Source: Rugalucina vietnamica
Taxonomy: Eukaryota > Mollusca > Bivalvia > Lucinida > Lucinidae
Assembly: GCA_964017185.1 (NCBI GenBank)
Contig: OZ024874.1
Coordinates: 36,184,721 to 36,248,720, forward strand
Direction of reading: 5' to 3'
Length of the DNA: 64,000 nucleotides
This document shows positions 1 through 9,925 of the stretch, one piece after another (the stretch's first letter is position 1; every line of letters begins with the position of its first letter). A program made the position numbers and the translations under genes. The notes below the pieces were generated by a model that saw only the letters and a program-made list of their open reading frames with translations, searched no databases and had not been told where the DNA came from.

Positions 1-375
1 TACTTCATTACTCTTTCAGGTTGCTGCTCGCAGCCGCTAGCACGGACCCATAATGGCAACCATATGTCACAGGGGCGGAAAATGAACGAGGCCCGACCGA
101 GAATCGAACCCAGGATCTCTCGCTTAGCTTACAGCACGAGCACTCTACCACTGAGCTACCGAGCCACACGATCTACCGGTTACATTTTTCCTCTGTCACC
201 GAATCTGCTCGGAACCATGCCGGAACCGGAGACTCTTTCAGGTTGCTGCACGCTGCCCGAGCACACTCCCACAATGAGCCACCAAATGCCAGAGGGGCGG
301 ATAAAGAACGTGGCTCGACCGGGACTTGAACCCAGAGCTACTGAGCCACACGATCGACCGGTTACAGATACTAAC
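1..375 (-). repeat. Tandem tRNA-derived SINE-like units
   Basis: Two to three copies of a roughly 220-bp unit follow each other. Each has the segment CTCTTTCAGGTTGCTG, then AGGGGCGGA and a minus-strand tRNA-like block. In the best unit (about 100-170) the minus strand reads a D-arm/A-box (TAGCTCAGTGG) and a T-arm/B-box (GGTTCGATTC), so a Pol III promoter ancestry is likely. The anticodon arm is distorted (loop about 14 nt), so it is not a working tRNA gene. The block at about 320-350 keeps only part of the tRNA part. The unit is cut by the window start. Confidence 0.6.
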
Positions 376-429
376 CTACCTTCCCGGATTACGTCCACTC
401 TGTTATCAGTAGGCTCTGTCGATAGAGGG

Positions 430-935
430 TGTTAAACATACCTTTGCTTTTAATACCCAACGGTAATAAGCTTTAATATGAGTCTTTAATTTAGACTACT
501 CAGATGGAAATTTGAAATTGCAGCAAAAATGTCTGGCTTTCGTTAAGGGTCACTGATGAAGGTTCATTACCCGAAATTGTACAATATGACCCATCTTCTC
601 TCTTTATATATTTTACTGCTTCCAAAGGATCTAACAATTATTTTTATTTAATGATTTTCCCTCGGTTATTTCGGTGATGTCACCAAGGGGCGGGAGCCTG
701 GGGGATGCGTTCACGATCTGATCCTTTTTCTTCATCGTATACAGAAGTAGTCAGTAAATGTGCTGAATAGACTAACCTGCAATTCGTTAACAGGGTTGGT
801 TATTCGCTCGATTTTAGTCAGCTAATGACTAATGATGATGCATGTGGCAACAATCTGTTCAGTCTAGTTCCGAATTAATGTGTGTCCTATACATGTCTGA
901 TTAAATCAGCATTCCTTTGCTGTATTTTGTTTTGT
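430..935. other. Unassigned AT-rich stretch, distant match to 26.2-26.4 kb
   Basis: No convincing gene is seen. Segments at about 500-530 (TTTGAAATTGCAG) and 618-632 (CTGCTTCCAAAGGAT) recur in the same order at about 26256-26345, so this is probably a diverged copy of the hairpin element described there, without the hairpin. Confidence 0.35.
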
Positions 936-977
936 TTTGACACCAAATAATAGCAATGAGACATATGCCCTATGCAG

Positions 978-1165
978 TCATAATAGCAGAACATTTTCAT
1001 TGAAGGACGTAACATTTGGGTTAGATGGTAAAATCAGAAGGTCCAGATTAAGACCAGGGACCATGATCTTAGTCTTCTTTATGTTCACCCGGAGGCATTT
1101 CCTCTCCATCTCTGCTTTCCAACTTTCTCCATGGACTCGGCCATTGCATACAACAGCTCCCAATG
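978..1165 (-). pseudogene. Non-LTR retrotransposon reverse transcriptase scrap
   Basis: The minus strand encodes a short segment containing WKAEMERKCLRVNIKKTKIM and then VPGLNLDLL. A 'GLRVN.KKTK.M' block directly after the catalytic palm is typical of animal LINE reverse transcriptases. Only about 60 codons remain, with no endonuclease or YADD block. It has no neighbour it could work with. The plus-strand ORF over the same bases (937-1209) is read as its shadow. Confidence 0.5.
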
Positions 1166-1209
1166 GCATCCTGTTGGAAACTCCCTGGATAAAGCCTCTA
1201 GCACAATGA

Positions 1210-1765
1210 TGAAGAGTAGCGTGCTAAGGGCTACATCAAAATCAGCGTCTTAAGCTTCGTGCAGGCAAAATTCGATATTCGAATGACGCGGCTCAAAATA
1301 TATAGATTGTTTTGCATCCCTCTCTTACTCTGCTTACTTAAAACTTAACAAAATATACATTTAAATGAGCGCGCGCGGATCTGGTAAAAGGTGTCTTCGG
1401 GTATTCAAGTACATTTTATCTTTTTGAAATTTAAAAACCATCTGAAATATTTGGCATGTTCTGATATTTATTTCATATAGCTTTGATATGGTAACACAAT
1501 CCAAGACATACTTTTCTCATGTATTTGTATCATGTATGTTGCCATGGCAACCATTGCGCCATAAGGACTTCCCTCACTTAAAAAAAACAGATACGCTCTT
1601 TGTATTGCATGTTTTAACAAACAGTTTGTGAATTTGTGCCTATTGCATTGTCTGTGCAGTAGTATACTTCAAGAAACACATAGAATTTCGAGAATTTTAG
1701 TCTTACCTTTATTTTATTACAGTGATTTAAAGACGTTAACGTCATCAGCGTCCAAACGGCATCAA
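1210..1765. other. Unassigned; one X-box palindrome at 1538-1551
   Basis: No gene or clear element is seen. A perfect 14-base palindrome GTTGCCATGGCAAC stands at 1538-1551 and belongs with the X-box-like cluster of the next element. Confidence 0.3.
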
Positions 1766-1787
1766 TAGTTTTATGACGTCATGTTTA

Positions 1788-2728
1788 CGAGGATGATCCA
1801 ATAATAATTGAGACTTTTCTGTTATTTTATAATCCCTATTGACTGGCTCAAGTTTACTACTTTCGTTTACAAGATACATATGTGATCTCTCTTCGGAGCA
1901 TGTTTTATCAAATTTGGCAGATAACTTTGGTTGCTATGGTTATTTAAGAACTACTCGTGAAGCACCTATGGCCACCATTTGCCCTTTGAACAAACATAGC
2001 CTATAGATTTCTAGCTATGTCAAAAACTTTAAAAACGGTTTCTTATCATAATTGAGTATTGCCTGTGTTAACATTCAACTCTGAAATATTTTGCTTTGGT
2101 CAAATTGAGTCTTGCGCTCGTGATCGAGAGGTGGTTGCCTAGCAACCATTTTACTATATGAATTCTGGCTAATAGCATTTTCCAAATTCTATAGTTGCTA
2201 GGCAACATAAAAAGAAAAGGTCAGGTGTCACTTTTGTAATTTACTGGCATTATTTACTCCATAATTGATCATTTCAAGATCAGAAAACAATTTATTGTGT
2301 CATGTATACTCAGGATATAAGATACTTCTCATCCCTACCCCCAAAATCATAGAATTTTTTCGCAAACAAAACCCATCTTTTCTCGCAAAAACACTCAGCC
2401 TACTTGAATTATCAGCTGTATGTTAGTGATATTTGCAGAGAATAAAGCTAGTAATAATAACTATAAATTACAGTATGCCATGTTATGAATTTTTATCACC
2501 AGTTGCCATGGCAACCCATTTTATGTGCATAATTGCTACGTGGCCAAGGACCTTTGACTCACATTCTTCCGTTGCTAAGCAACAAAATGTAGATGTCTTC
2601 ATGCGACTTTTAACCAGTGTCTTGTGTGCGCGTTATATTGAGCTATGTTAACAATACATTAACAATAAGCCAAGTTTATATACATAGGAATAATTCAAAA
2701 AGTCTCATTCATTATTGGATCATCCTCG
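1788..2728. mobile_element. Inverted-repeat element carrying X-box palindromes, TA- or 17-bp-flanked
   Basis: The left end CGAGGATGATCCAATAAT is repeated, inverted, at the right end (about 2697-2728), with about 28 bases of near-complementarity. TA lies directly on both sides. In addition a 17-base perfect direct repeat, TAGTTTTATGACGTCAT, is at 1766-1782 and 2729-2745, so either TA (Tc1/mariner-like) or an unusually long target duplication is possible. No transposase ORF is present, so it is non-autonomous. The interior holds five of the six X-box-like palindromes annotated separately. Confidence 0.6.
1930..2583. promoter_or_regulatory. Cluster of RFX/X-box-like palindromes
   Basis: GTTGCYATGGCAAC-type palindromes occur at 1930-1943 (weaker), 2134-2146 (GTTGCCTAGCAAC), 2194-2206 (GTTGCTAGGCAAC), 2502-2515 (perfect GTTGCCATGGCAAC) and 2571-2583 (GTTGCTAAGCAAC). 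A sixth, perfect one is outside at 1538-1551. They match the known RFX-family X-box consensus, two GTTGC half sites in inverted orientation. Binding is inference. The repetition within one element is seen directly. Confidence 0.55.
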
Positions 2729-2929
2729 TAGTTTTATGACGTCATCAATTGCACACCTTTCAACGTTCTTTGCTATTTGTAAAGATAATCTCTTCACATT
2801 TTCAGGAAATACTCAGAGAAGTTTGTTCTTTCATATGTAATTGATATCTTAATTTTGATTTCTCTGCAATAAGACCCCTTTTATCAGATCTTGGCCCAAA
2901 TGAGTTTTTTTTAAACAGATGCCACGTTC

Positions 2930-3302
2930 TCTTATATTATGATTAAGGCGGCCATCTTGAGCACCATCTTGAATCATTATTATAGTGTTGGGTTAAAACG
3001 TAACAAAATCTCTACCTTATGCTGAAATAAAATAAAGTGAACATTCCAAACACGAGGTATTGATTATATGCAGCACAAGAATGCTGCTTTAATCATAGAA
3101 AAAGTTCTTTATATCATGATTCTGGCGGCCATCTTGGTCACCATCTTGTCTTGTCGTTAAGATAGGAGAGTCAAAATATAAACAAACCTAATTAAGATGT
3201 TTATGTCGTTAAGAACATAAAACGGGCGTTTTAATCATATACCATTGGGTATATGCAACTCTGTGATGCTGTTTTCATGTTAATCTCGGCCATCTTGGTC
3301 TC
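2930..3302. repeat. Degenerate repeats with GGCGGCCATCTTG motif
   Basis: The phrase 'CGGCCATCTTGGTCACCATCTTG' recurs in variants near 2948, 3125 and 3288 at spacings of about 170 bases, each followed by AT-rich sequence. It leads directly into the 557-bp duplicated unit, which starts with the same CCATCTTTTTTTTC phrase. No coding potential is recognised. Confidence 0.45.
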
Positions 3303-3303
3303 C

Positions 3304-4415
3304 ATCTTTTTTTTCAAACCATGTAATGATGCCAGAATGCCGCCATGTAGCTTTTGAACTGGCATGGTCTGATGAACCAGAAAGACAACAAGAGAAGTGT
3401 AATTTTGGCTTCACATACACATATTTTGTTGATTTTTGCGGCCATTTTGGATATTTCAAAATGCTGAATATGATGCCAAGGTGGCATTACTCGGTTTCTT
3501 CATCTGAAAGGTGCCAAGAAGTGAAAATCATAAAAAACATTTTATGCGGCACACATTTCCAGGTCACAGGCCAAATCCATGTTTGACAATTGGACTATAA
3601 CGAAATCTAAAAGATGAGAGTTAGGTTAGGGGCCTGTAAAATCGATTTAAACCCCCAGTAATTTCATGTAACTGATCGTTCCAAAGCGATACTTCTGTAG
3701 TGGTTCTATTTGTTTTATGTTTTGGTGTTGAATTTTTGTGAACCTTATGAACGTTTTCATAGTTCTAGTTAAGTTCGGGTAACTGAGTGGCAGCCTATTG
3801 GGAAATAGCTGCTCACTCGTCATACGGTCTGTTTTCTAAGTATCAGTACCTTATTGTACCATCTTTTTTTTCAAACCATGTAATGATGCCAGAATGCCGC
3901 CATGTAGCTTTTGAACTGGCATGGTCTGATGAACCAGAAAGACAACAAGAGAAGTGTAATTTTGGCTTCACATACACATATTTTGTTGATTTTTGCGGCC
4001 ATTTTGGATATTTCAAAATGCTGAATATGATGCCAAGGTGGCATTACTCGGTTTCTTCATCTGAAAGGTGCCAAGAAGTGAAAATCATAAAAACATTTTA
4101 TGCGGCACACATTTCCAGGTCACAGGCCAAATCCATGTTTGACAACTGGACTATAACGAAATCTAAAAGATGAGAGTTAGGTTAGGGGCCTGTAAAATCA
4201 ATTTAAATCCCCAGTAATTTCATGTAACTGATCGTTCCAAAGCGATACTTCTGTAGTGGTTCTATTTGTTTTATGTTTTGGTGTTGAATTTTTGTGAACC
4301 TTATGAACGTTTTCATAGTTCTAGTTAAGTTCGGGTAACTGAGTGGCAGCCTATTGGGAAATAGCTGCTCACTCGTCATACGGTCTGTTTTCTAAGTATC
4401 AGTACCTTATTGTCC
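3304..4415 (+). repeat. 557-bp direct tandem duplication
   Basis: The unit beginning CATCTTTTTTTTCAAACC is repeated head to tail with an offset of exactly 557 bases (ATGATGCC at 3326 and at 3883). Only a few substitutions and a one-base A-run difference separate the copies, so the event is recent. The 3' half (from about 3655) is a retroposon-like segment (GTTTTATGTTTTGGTGTTGAA ... GGTAACTGAGTGGC) also present at 37.25, 38.6 and 61.3 kb. ORFs of 86 and 128 aa in it are the same sequence read twice; I recognise no protein in them. Confidence 0.8.
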
Positions 4416-4500
4416 CACGTCGGTTTTTGGAATGGGAATTTCTTTCTGATTGTGACTTTTCCTGACCATTGCATACTTGTACCTTTTCAATAATGCAGAT
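4416..4500 (+). repeat. 3' end of the 'GTACCTTTT' retroposon-like repeat
   Basis: The segment with CGGTTTTTGGAATGGGAATT, TTTCTGATTG and ACTTGTACCTTTT continues only the second copy of the tandem duplication. It matches the ends of the copies at 37.4, 38.63 and 61.79 kb, so it marks the family's terminus. Confidence 0.55.
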
Positions 4501-4512
4501 TAATAAGGAAGA

Positions 4513-5100
4513 TAATGTCATTTGATACAGTAGTACTTCAAGTAGTTATTACCCGCCTCGCGACAGGTGGGTATGATATTTACCTGACTTGTCCAGCCAA
4601 AGAGCCCGAAGGTTTCGAGGTGCATGCTTTTGGCAAGACAGGTCACACACCGTTCATCCAGATACAACAAACGCAGAATGGTCTTCCAAACGCGGATATA
4701 AACAATGGTATTTTGAACGGCCGGGAAAAAAAGAGTGAGATTTATTATATGGCAAGTGATGAAATATAGAGAAATATGTATTAAATATAACCAATATTTG
4801 AAAAAGTTATATTTTCACATGTGAAAATATAAAAAAAAAGTTTTATTTTCACATGTGAAAATATAAGATTTGGGAATACGCAAATTACGATTCCACCGTT
4901 TCATTTCTAATTTATACATAACTAAATTTTATAATCTATGCTATTGTTGACGCAATGAATAATGTCATTTGATACAGTAGTACTTCAAGTAGTTATTACC
5001 CGCCTCGCGACAGGTGGGTATGATATTTTCCTGACTTGTCCAGCCAAAGAGCCCGAAGGTTTCGAGGTGCATGCTTTTGGCAAGACAGTTCACACACAAT
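4513..5100 (+). repeat. Direct duplication of a 138-bp segment within a hairpin element
   Basis: The segment AATGTCATTTGATACAGTAG ... TTGGCAAGACAG is at about 4513-4650 and again at about 4960-5098, nearly identical. The second copy interrupts the ATAGAGGATATT-family element, replacing sequence that the 17.5-kb copy has there. The 84-aa ORF from 4515 and the 70-aa minus ORF overlapping 5208 are readings of this repeat and are not recognised. Confidence 0.6.
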
Positions 5101-5341
5101 AGCAACGTAATGACGTGACGTAATGACGTCATTTAAGATTTCGACGTCATATGCTTTAGCGCGCAACGTTACAATGACTACATGCAATATAATAAAAAGA
5201 AAATTCAAGTTTTTGGAGTGAATATGAGTTTTATTTCATTGAGTGAAGTGAAAAATTATATATCAAATATAAAAAAATTTCACTTCACTCAATGAAATAA
5301 AACTCATATTCACTCCAAAAACTTGAATATCCTCTATCTAT
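4728..5341 (-). mobile_element. ATAGAGGATATT-family hairpin element (interrupted copy)
   Basis: Relative to the copy at 17.5-18.0 kb this is in opposite orientation. It begins with TTTATTATATGGCAAGTGAT and ends TATCCTCTAT. It holds two TATTTTCACATGTGAAAATA palindromes (about 4808-4866), a CRE at 5124-5131, and a terminal hairpin at about 5198-5325 whose arms (CAAGTTTTTGGAGTGAATAT and so on) are almost perfect. A duplicated 138-bp segment sits inside. No ORF of significance; non-autonomous. Confidence 0.65.
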
Positions 5342-5507
5342 TATCTTTAATTATAATGAATATAGGTTGAGTTGATTTTTGTTTGACATATGTACAATGA
5401 AAAAGTACATACCTTTGTATGGAACGCCAAAGCTGTCTGATGGTAAGGAATAAAAACATTAGATTCATCATCGTCATTATATCCTGCTCACATTTGTTGT
5501 ATAGTGT

Positions 5508-5728
5508 GCATTATATAATGAGAAAAGTACATTATATGTTGGACCAGGTTCTTTATATTATGAAAATTTTCATTATATGATGAGTAAACACCTTTATATT
5601 ATGGTAGACTTACATTATATGCTGATACAATTATATGATGTGACAACTACATTATATTATGGGCTATTGTCTTTATATGCATCAAGTTCATTACATGGTT
5701 CGATAACTTCATTATATGCGCAAACTTC

Positions 5729-5730
<2 letters not shown>
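5508..5730 (+). repeat. Iterated CATTATATGATG zone, left arm
   Basis: About eight imperfect iterations of CATTATATRATG alternating with TTTATATTATG at about 20-base steps. The mirrored zone is at about 8510-8810. Such subterminal iterations are commonly transposase or host-factor binding sites in foldback-like elements; the function here is not known. Confidence 0.55.

Positions 5731-5826
<96 letters not shown>
5731..5826 (+). repeat. (ATCT)n microsatellite
   Basis: About 24 uninterrupted ATCT units. The same microsatellite appears inverted as (AGAT)n at 8289-8418. The IYLS-repeat ORF over it is an artefact. Confidence 0.95.
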
Positions 5827-5827
<1 letters not shown>

Positions 5828-6094
5828 CATAATCATCATGATCATGATCGATCATCACCATCATCGTCATGGTGATATATCATCATCATCATCATGATCG
5901 AAAGTCGTATAGAGGGTGGATTTTTAATCTACTTTCCTGGTCGCCTGGTGTTGTTCGGTTGTTCAAGATGGCGGCCTCCATGGGACCGATATTGCGCAAT
6001 ATTTGGTAAGATCCACGAATCATTCTATTTCCGTTTCCGTGCCACTTTCGATATCTGATCCGGTTTCTTATCGGCTAGCGTCATCCTGGCCACC

Positions 6095-6905
6095 ACTAGC
6101 AGACTTCCAGGATACCGGTGCCAATAAGATTAAGCTTAGATTTCGACTGCCAATACCCTCCCGAGTCGAAAGCGTCGGTCTGCGACACTACCAGACCACA
6201 CGCAGACTTCCAGGATACCGGTGCCAATTAGTTAAAAGCTTAAATTTCGACCCCCAACACCCTCCCGAGTCAAAAGCGTTGATCTGCGACACTATCAGAC
6301 CACTCGCAGACTTCCAGGATACCGGTGCCAATTAGTTAAAGCATATATTTCGACTCCCAAGACCCTCCCGAGTCGAAAGCGTCGGTCTGCGACCAGACCA
6401 CTCGCAGACTTCCAGGATACCGGTGCCAATTAGTTTCAGCTTAGATTTCGACCCCCAAGACCCTCCCGAGTCGAAAGCGTCGGTCTGCGACACTATCAGA
6501 CCACTCGCAGACTTCCAGGATACCGGTGCCAATTAGTTTAAGCCTATATTATGACTCCCAAGAGCCTCCCGAGTCGAAAGCGTCGGTCTGCAACACTACC
6601 AGACCACTCGCAGACTTCCAGGATACCGGTGCCAATTAGTTTAAGCTTAGATGTCCACCCAAAAGACCCTCCCGGTCTGCGACACTATCAGACCACTCGC
6701 AGACTTCCAGGATACCGGTGTCAATTAGTTTAAGCATATATTTCGACTCCCAAGACCCTCCCGAGTCGATATAGTCGGTCTGCGACTCGCAGACTTCCAG
6801 GATTCCGGTGCCAATAAGTCAAAGCTTAGATTTCGACTCTCAAGACCATCCCGAATCGAAAGCGTCGGTCTGCGACAATATCAGACCACTCGCAGACTTC
6901 CAGGA
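6095..6905 (+). repeat. 103-bp satellite array, left (about 8-9 units)
   Basis: Each unit contains CGCAGACTTCCAGGATACCG, a GCCAATTAGTTTAAGC spacer and CCCTCCCGAGTCGAAAGCGT. Unit starts fall near 6099, 6205, 6308, 6404, 6510, 6610, 6703, 6789 and 6893; some units are shortened. Short ORFs here are periodic artefacts. Confidence 0.85.
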
Positions 6906-7160
6906 TTTAGCTCGGATTGGAGTTTATGGAGCTATTTTATCTTCATGCCTCCCCAGTTCCTCATTCTGACTCCTCGCACCCTACAAAATGGCTATTTGAC
7001 ACTTTCTTGTGACTGTCATACTTGGACGAACGATAGTCAAGGTTTGGTAGCAACATTTGTGTCACCGGATTCCTGGAAGTCTGCGTGTAGTCAAAACTTG
7101 TCGCAGACAATTCAAATGGTCTTATAGGGTCTAACAAGGTCAAATCAGATTTTAACTCTA
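6906..7160. other. Central spacer of the giant palindrome
   Basis: Mostly non-repetitive sequence containing TAGCTCGGATTGGAGTTTAT and a diverged satellite unit near 7060-7100. It is the hairpin loop if the palindrome folds. No gene is recognised. Confidence 0.45.
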
Positions 7161-8010
7161 TTGACACCGGAATCCTGGAAATCTGCGAGTAGTCAGACCG
7201 TCTCGCAGACCGTTTCAAACCAAGTTATATGGTTTGAGAAGGTCGAATCAGGTTTTTACTCTATTGGCACCGGACTCCTGGAAGTCTGCAAGTGGTCTGA
7301 TATTGTCGCAGACCGACGCTTTCCATTCGGGATGGTCTTGATAGTCGAAATCTAAGCTTTAACTTATTGGCACCGGAATCCTGGAAGTCTGCGAGTGGTC
7401 TGGTAGTGTCACAGACCGACGCTTTTGACTCGGGAGGGTCTTGTGAGTCAAAATATATGCTTAAACTAATTGGCACCGGTATCCTGGAAGTCTGCGAGTG
7501 GTCTGATAGTGTCGCAGACCGACGCTTTCGACTCGGGAGGGTCTTGGGAGTCGAAATATATGCTTAAACTAATTGGCACCGGTATCCTGGAAGTCTGCGA
7601 GTGGTCTGATATTGTCGCAGACCGACGCTTTCGACTCGGGAGGGTCTTGGGGGTCGAAACCTAAGCTGGAACTAATTGGCACCGGTATCCTGGAAGTCTG
7701 CCAGTGGTCTGGTAGTGTCGAAGACCGACGCTTTCGACTCGGGAGGGTCTTGGGAGTCGAAATATATGCTTAAAATAATTGGCACCGGTATCCTGGAAGT
7801 CTGCGAGTGGTCTGATTGTGTCGCAGACGGACGCTTTTGACTCGGGTGGGTCTTGGGGGTCGAAATCTAAGCTAAAACTAATTGGAACCGGTATCCTGGA
7901 AGTCTGCGAGTGGTCTGGTAGTGTCGAAGACCGACGCTTTCGACTCGGAAGGGTATTGGGAGTTGAAATCTAAGCTTAATCTAATTGGCACCGGTATCCT
8001 GGAAGTCTGC
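7161..8010 (-). repeat. 103-bp satellite array, right (about 8-9 units, inverted)
   Basis: The same unit in opposite orientation. The period is exactly 103 bases over most of it (unit phrases starting near 7364, 7467, 7570, 7673, 7776, 7879 and 7982), with sequence diverging toward the centre. The ladder of 64-66 aa ORFs at 103-base steps is produced by the repeat. Confidence 0.85.
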
Positions 8011-8265
8011 TAGTGGTGGCCAGGATGACGCTTGCCGTTCTTAAAATGTCAATAAGAAACGGAAATAGAATGATTCGTGGATCTTACGAAATATTGCGCA
8101 ATATCGGTCCCATGGAGGCCGCCATCTTGAACAACCGAACAACACCAGGCGACCATGAAAGTAGATTAAAAATCCATACTCTATACTACTTTCGATCATG
8201 ATGATGATGACGTTCGATATTGATGATGATATATCATAATGACGATGATGATGATGATGGTGATG

Positions 8266-8418
<153 letters not shown>

Positions 8419-8819
8419 TCAGCAGTATGTCCGGTAGTCCCGGCATGTATACAATAACTCTCTAAACGGTGTCAATGTAATTCTTCTTCTCGCAAAATCG
8501 TCCACATCATATAATGTAGTTGTCACATCATATAATGAAGTTTGCGCATATAATGAAGTTATCGAACCATATAATGAATTTGATGCATATAAAGACAATA
8601 GCCCATAATATAATTTAGTTGTCACATCATACCTGTAATGAGGTTGTATCAGCATATAATGTAAGTCTACCATAATATAAAGATGTTTACCCATCATATA
8701 ATGTAAGTCTACCATAATATAAAGATGTTTACTCATCATATAATGAAAATTTTCATAATATAAAGAACATGGTCCAACATACAATGGACATTTGCATCAT
8801 CATATAATGCAAATTTCAT

Positions 8820-9015
8820 GCAGTTCATGACTTGAGCCTCCAGAATTCACTTCAAAATCATGATTTTTTATTTCAACCAAGGCAACTGTTTCAGCAATCT
8901 TGCATGCATTTTTTTCTAAACTCAAAAACAAATCACTCCCAAAAGCATGCAAATTATGCTCTAAGACCAATTAAAGTTATAAGCATCAGTTCTGTGTTGC
9001 ACATTCATTAACAAG
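8820..9015 (+). other. Probable 5' untranslated part of the Tc1 element
   Basis: AT-rich sequence between the giant palindrome and the Tc1 transposase remnant. A terminal inverted repeat could not be identified, so the left boundary of the Tc1 copy is unknown. Confidence 0.3.
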
Positions 9016-9621
9016 ATGCCTGTTTGAGGACAATACAACAAGCTAAGTGAAACTGATCGCGCTAGAGCCCTAGACGCAGGCATGAGAAGCCGAGAAGTAG
9101 CCAGAAGATTCCACACTAGCCATCAGACAATTAACAGGATACGACAACGGTACAGACAAACAGGACAGTTTAAGGACATGCCACGCTCAGGCCGACCAAA
9201 AGTTACAACGAGGGCTGAAGATCGTTACATCGCCACCACTGTTGCAAGAAATCGCTTCGTGACAGGACCACAAACTCGCAGGCGACTGTATGCAGTTAGG
9301 GGACCAGGAGCCCGGCCTGTATCTGTTCAGACTGTGAGGAATTGCATCCATGCAAGTGGATTCAAGTCAAGGGTGCCTGCAAAGAAGCCAAAACTTACCC
9401 AACGCCATGAGGATGCCCGTTTGACCTTCAGTCGTGCTCATGCAGGATGGAATAATCCACAATGGAGAAGGAGTCAAAGTTTTATCTCAATAGAGTTGAC
9501 GGCAGGAAACGGGTCTGGCGACGACATGTTCCAGCCACGGTGATCCCTACGGTAGCCTTTCAAGGAGGGGGAGTTATGGTATGGGCTGGAATTTCTGCCA
9601 CTGCGAAAACAGATCTGGCCT
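9016..9621 (+). pseudogene. Tc1-like transposase, disabled
   Basis: A start codon at 9016 is followed three codons later by TGA; the frame reopens at once and runs through residues typical of Tc1 transposases. These are an N-terminal paired helix-turn-helix (EVARRFHTSHQTINRIRQRY), a GRPKVTTRAEDR linker, a second HTH and the KPKLTQRHEDARLTFSRAH block. After NNPQWRR a deletion of about 17 bases removes the segment that normally bears the first catalytic aspartate and shifts the frame; the following reading ends near GGGVMVWAGISATAKTDL. The rest of the DDE domain is missing. This copy cannot encode active transposase. Confidence 0.85.
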
Positions 9622-9855
9622 CGAGGTTATAAAACTTTTTTCATGCTCAGCTCAGCTGAGACTAAAATTTATCCTGCTCATAAATGTTAAAATGCCAACA
9701 ATTGTTGGCATTTTAACATTTATTAGCAGGATAAATTACAGGCTTTGGCGTTCTAAACCTTCAATTTCAATATAATTTGGGTTATTTGGTATTTATGAGC
9801 AGTTGAAATTTCATGCTCAGCTGAGCTGAGCTTGAAAAAAGTTTTATAACCTCGG
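9622..9855. mobile_element. 234-bp palindromic MITE inside the Tc1 remnant
   Basis: Terminal inverted repeats of about 40 bases, beginning CGAGGTTATAAAACTTTTTT on the left and the complement on the right. They are followed inward by CAGCTCAGCTGAG, then a second central palindrome (about 9683-9724, AAATGCCAACAATTGTTGGC). A five-base direct repeat GGCCT flanks it at 9617-9621 and 9856-9860. No ORF. Confidence 0.75.
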
Positions 9856-9860
9856 GGCCT

Positions 9861-9922
9861 GGTGCCAGCATGCCCCCCTCAACCCCGACCTCGCCGGATA
9901 AGGAGTCAAAATATGCCACGTT
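9861..9922 (+). pseudogene. Possible 3' scrap of the Tc1 transposase
   Basis: After the MITE, the bases CATGCCCCCCTCAACCCCGA resemble the 'PPLNPDL.P' block that precedes the last catalytic glutamate in Tc1 transposases. The match is short and the reading stops at once. Confidence 0.3.
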
Positions 9923-9925
9923 TTT

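Noticed and set aside
100..175. Functional tRNA gene on the minus strand
   Set aside because: A- and B-boxes are good but the anticodon arm has an expanded loop and the unit is part of a tandem SINE-like array.
3326..4173. Two related ORFs of 86 and 128 aa (MMPECRHVAFELAWSDEP)
   Set aside because: They are one sequence read in both copies of a recent tandem duplication. Duplication alone explains the conservation and no domain is recognised.
5577..5897. 106-aa ORF with IYLS repeats
   Set aside because: Produced by translation of the (ATCT)n microsatellite and the iterated CATTATATGATG zone.
7367..7973. Ladder of similar 64-66 aa ORFs (SWKSASGLIVSQTDAFDSGGS)
   Set aside because: They recur every 103 bases because of the satellite unit; both strands show similar ladders, and there is no sign of a gene.
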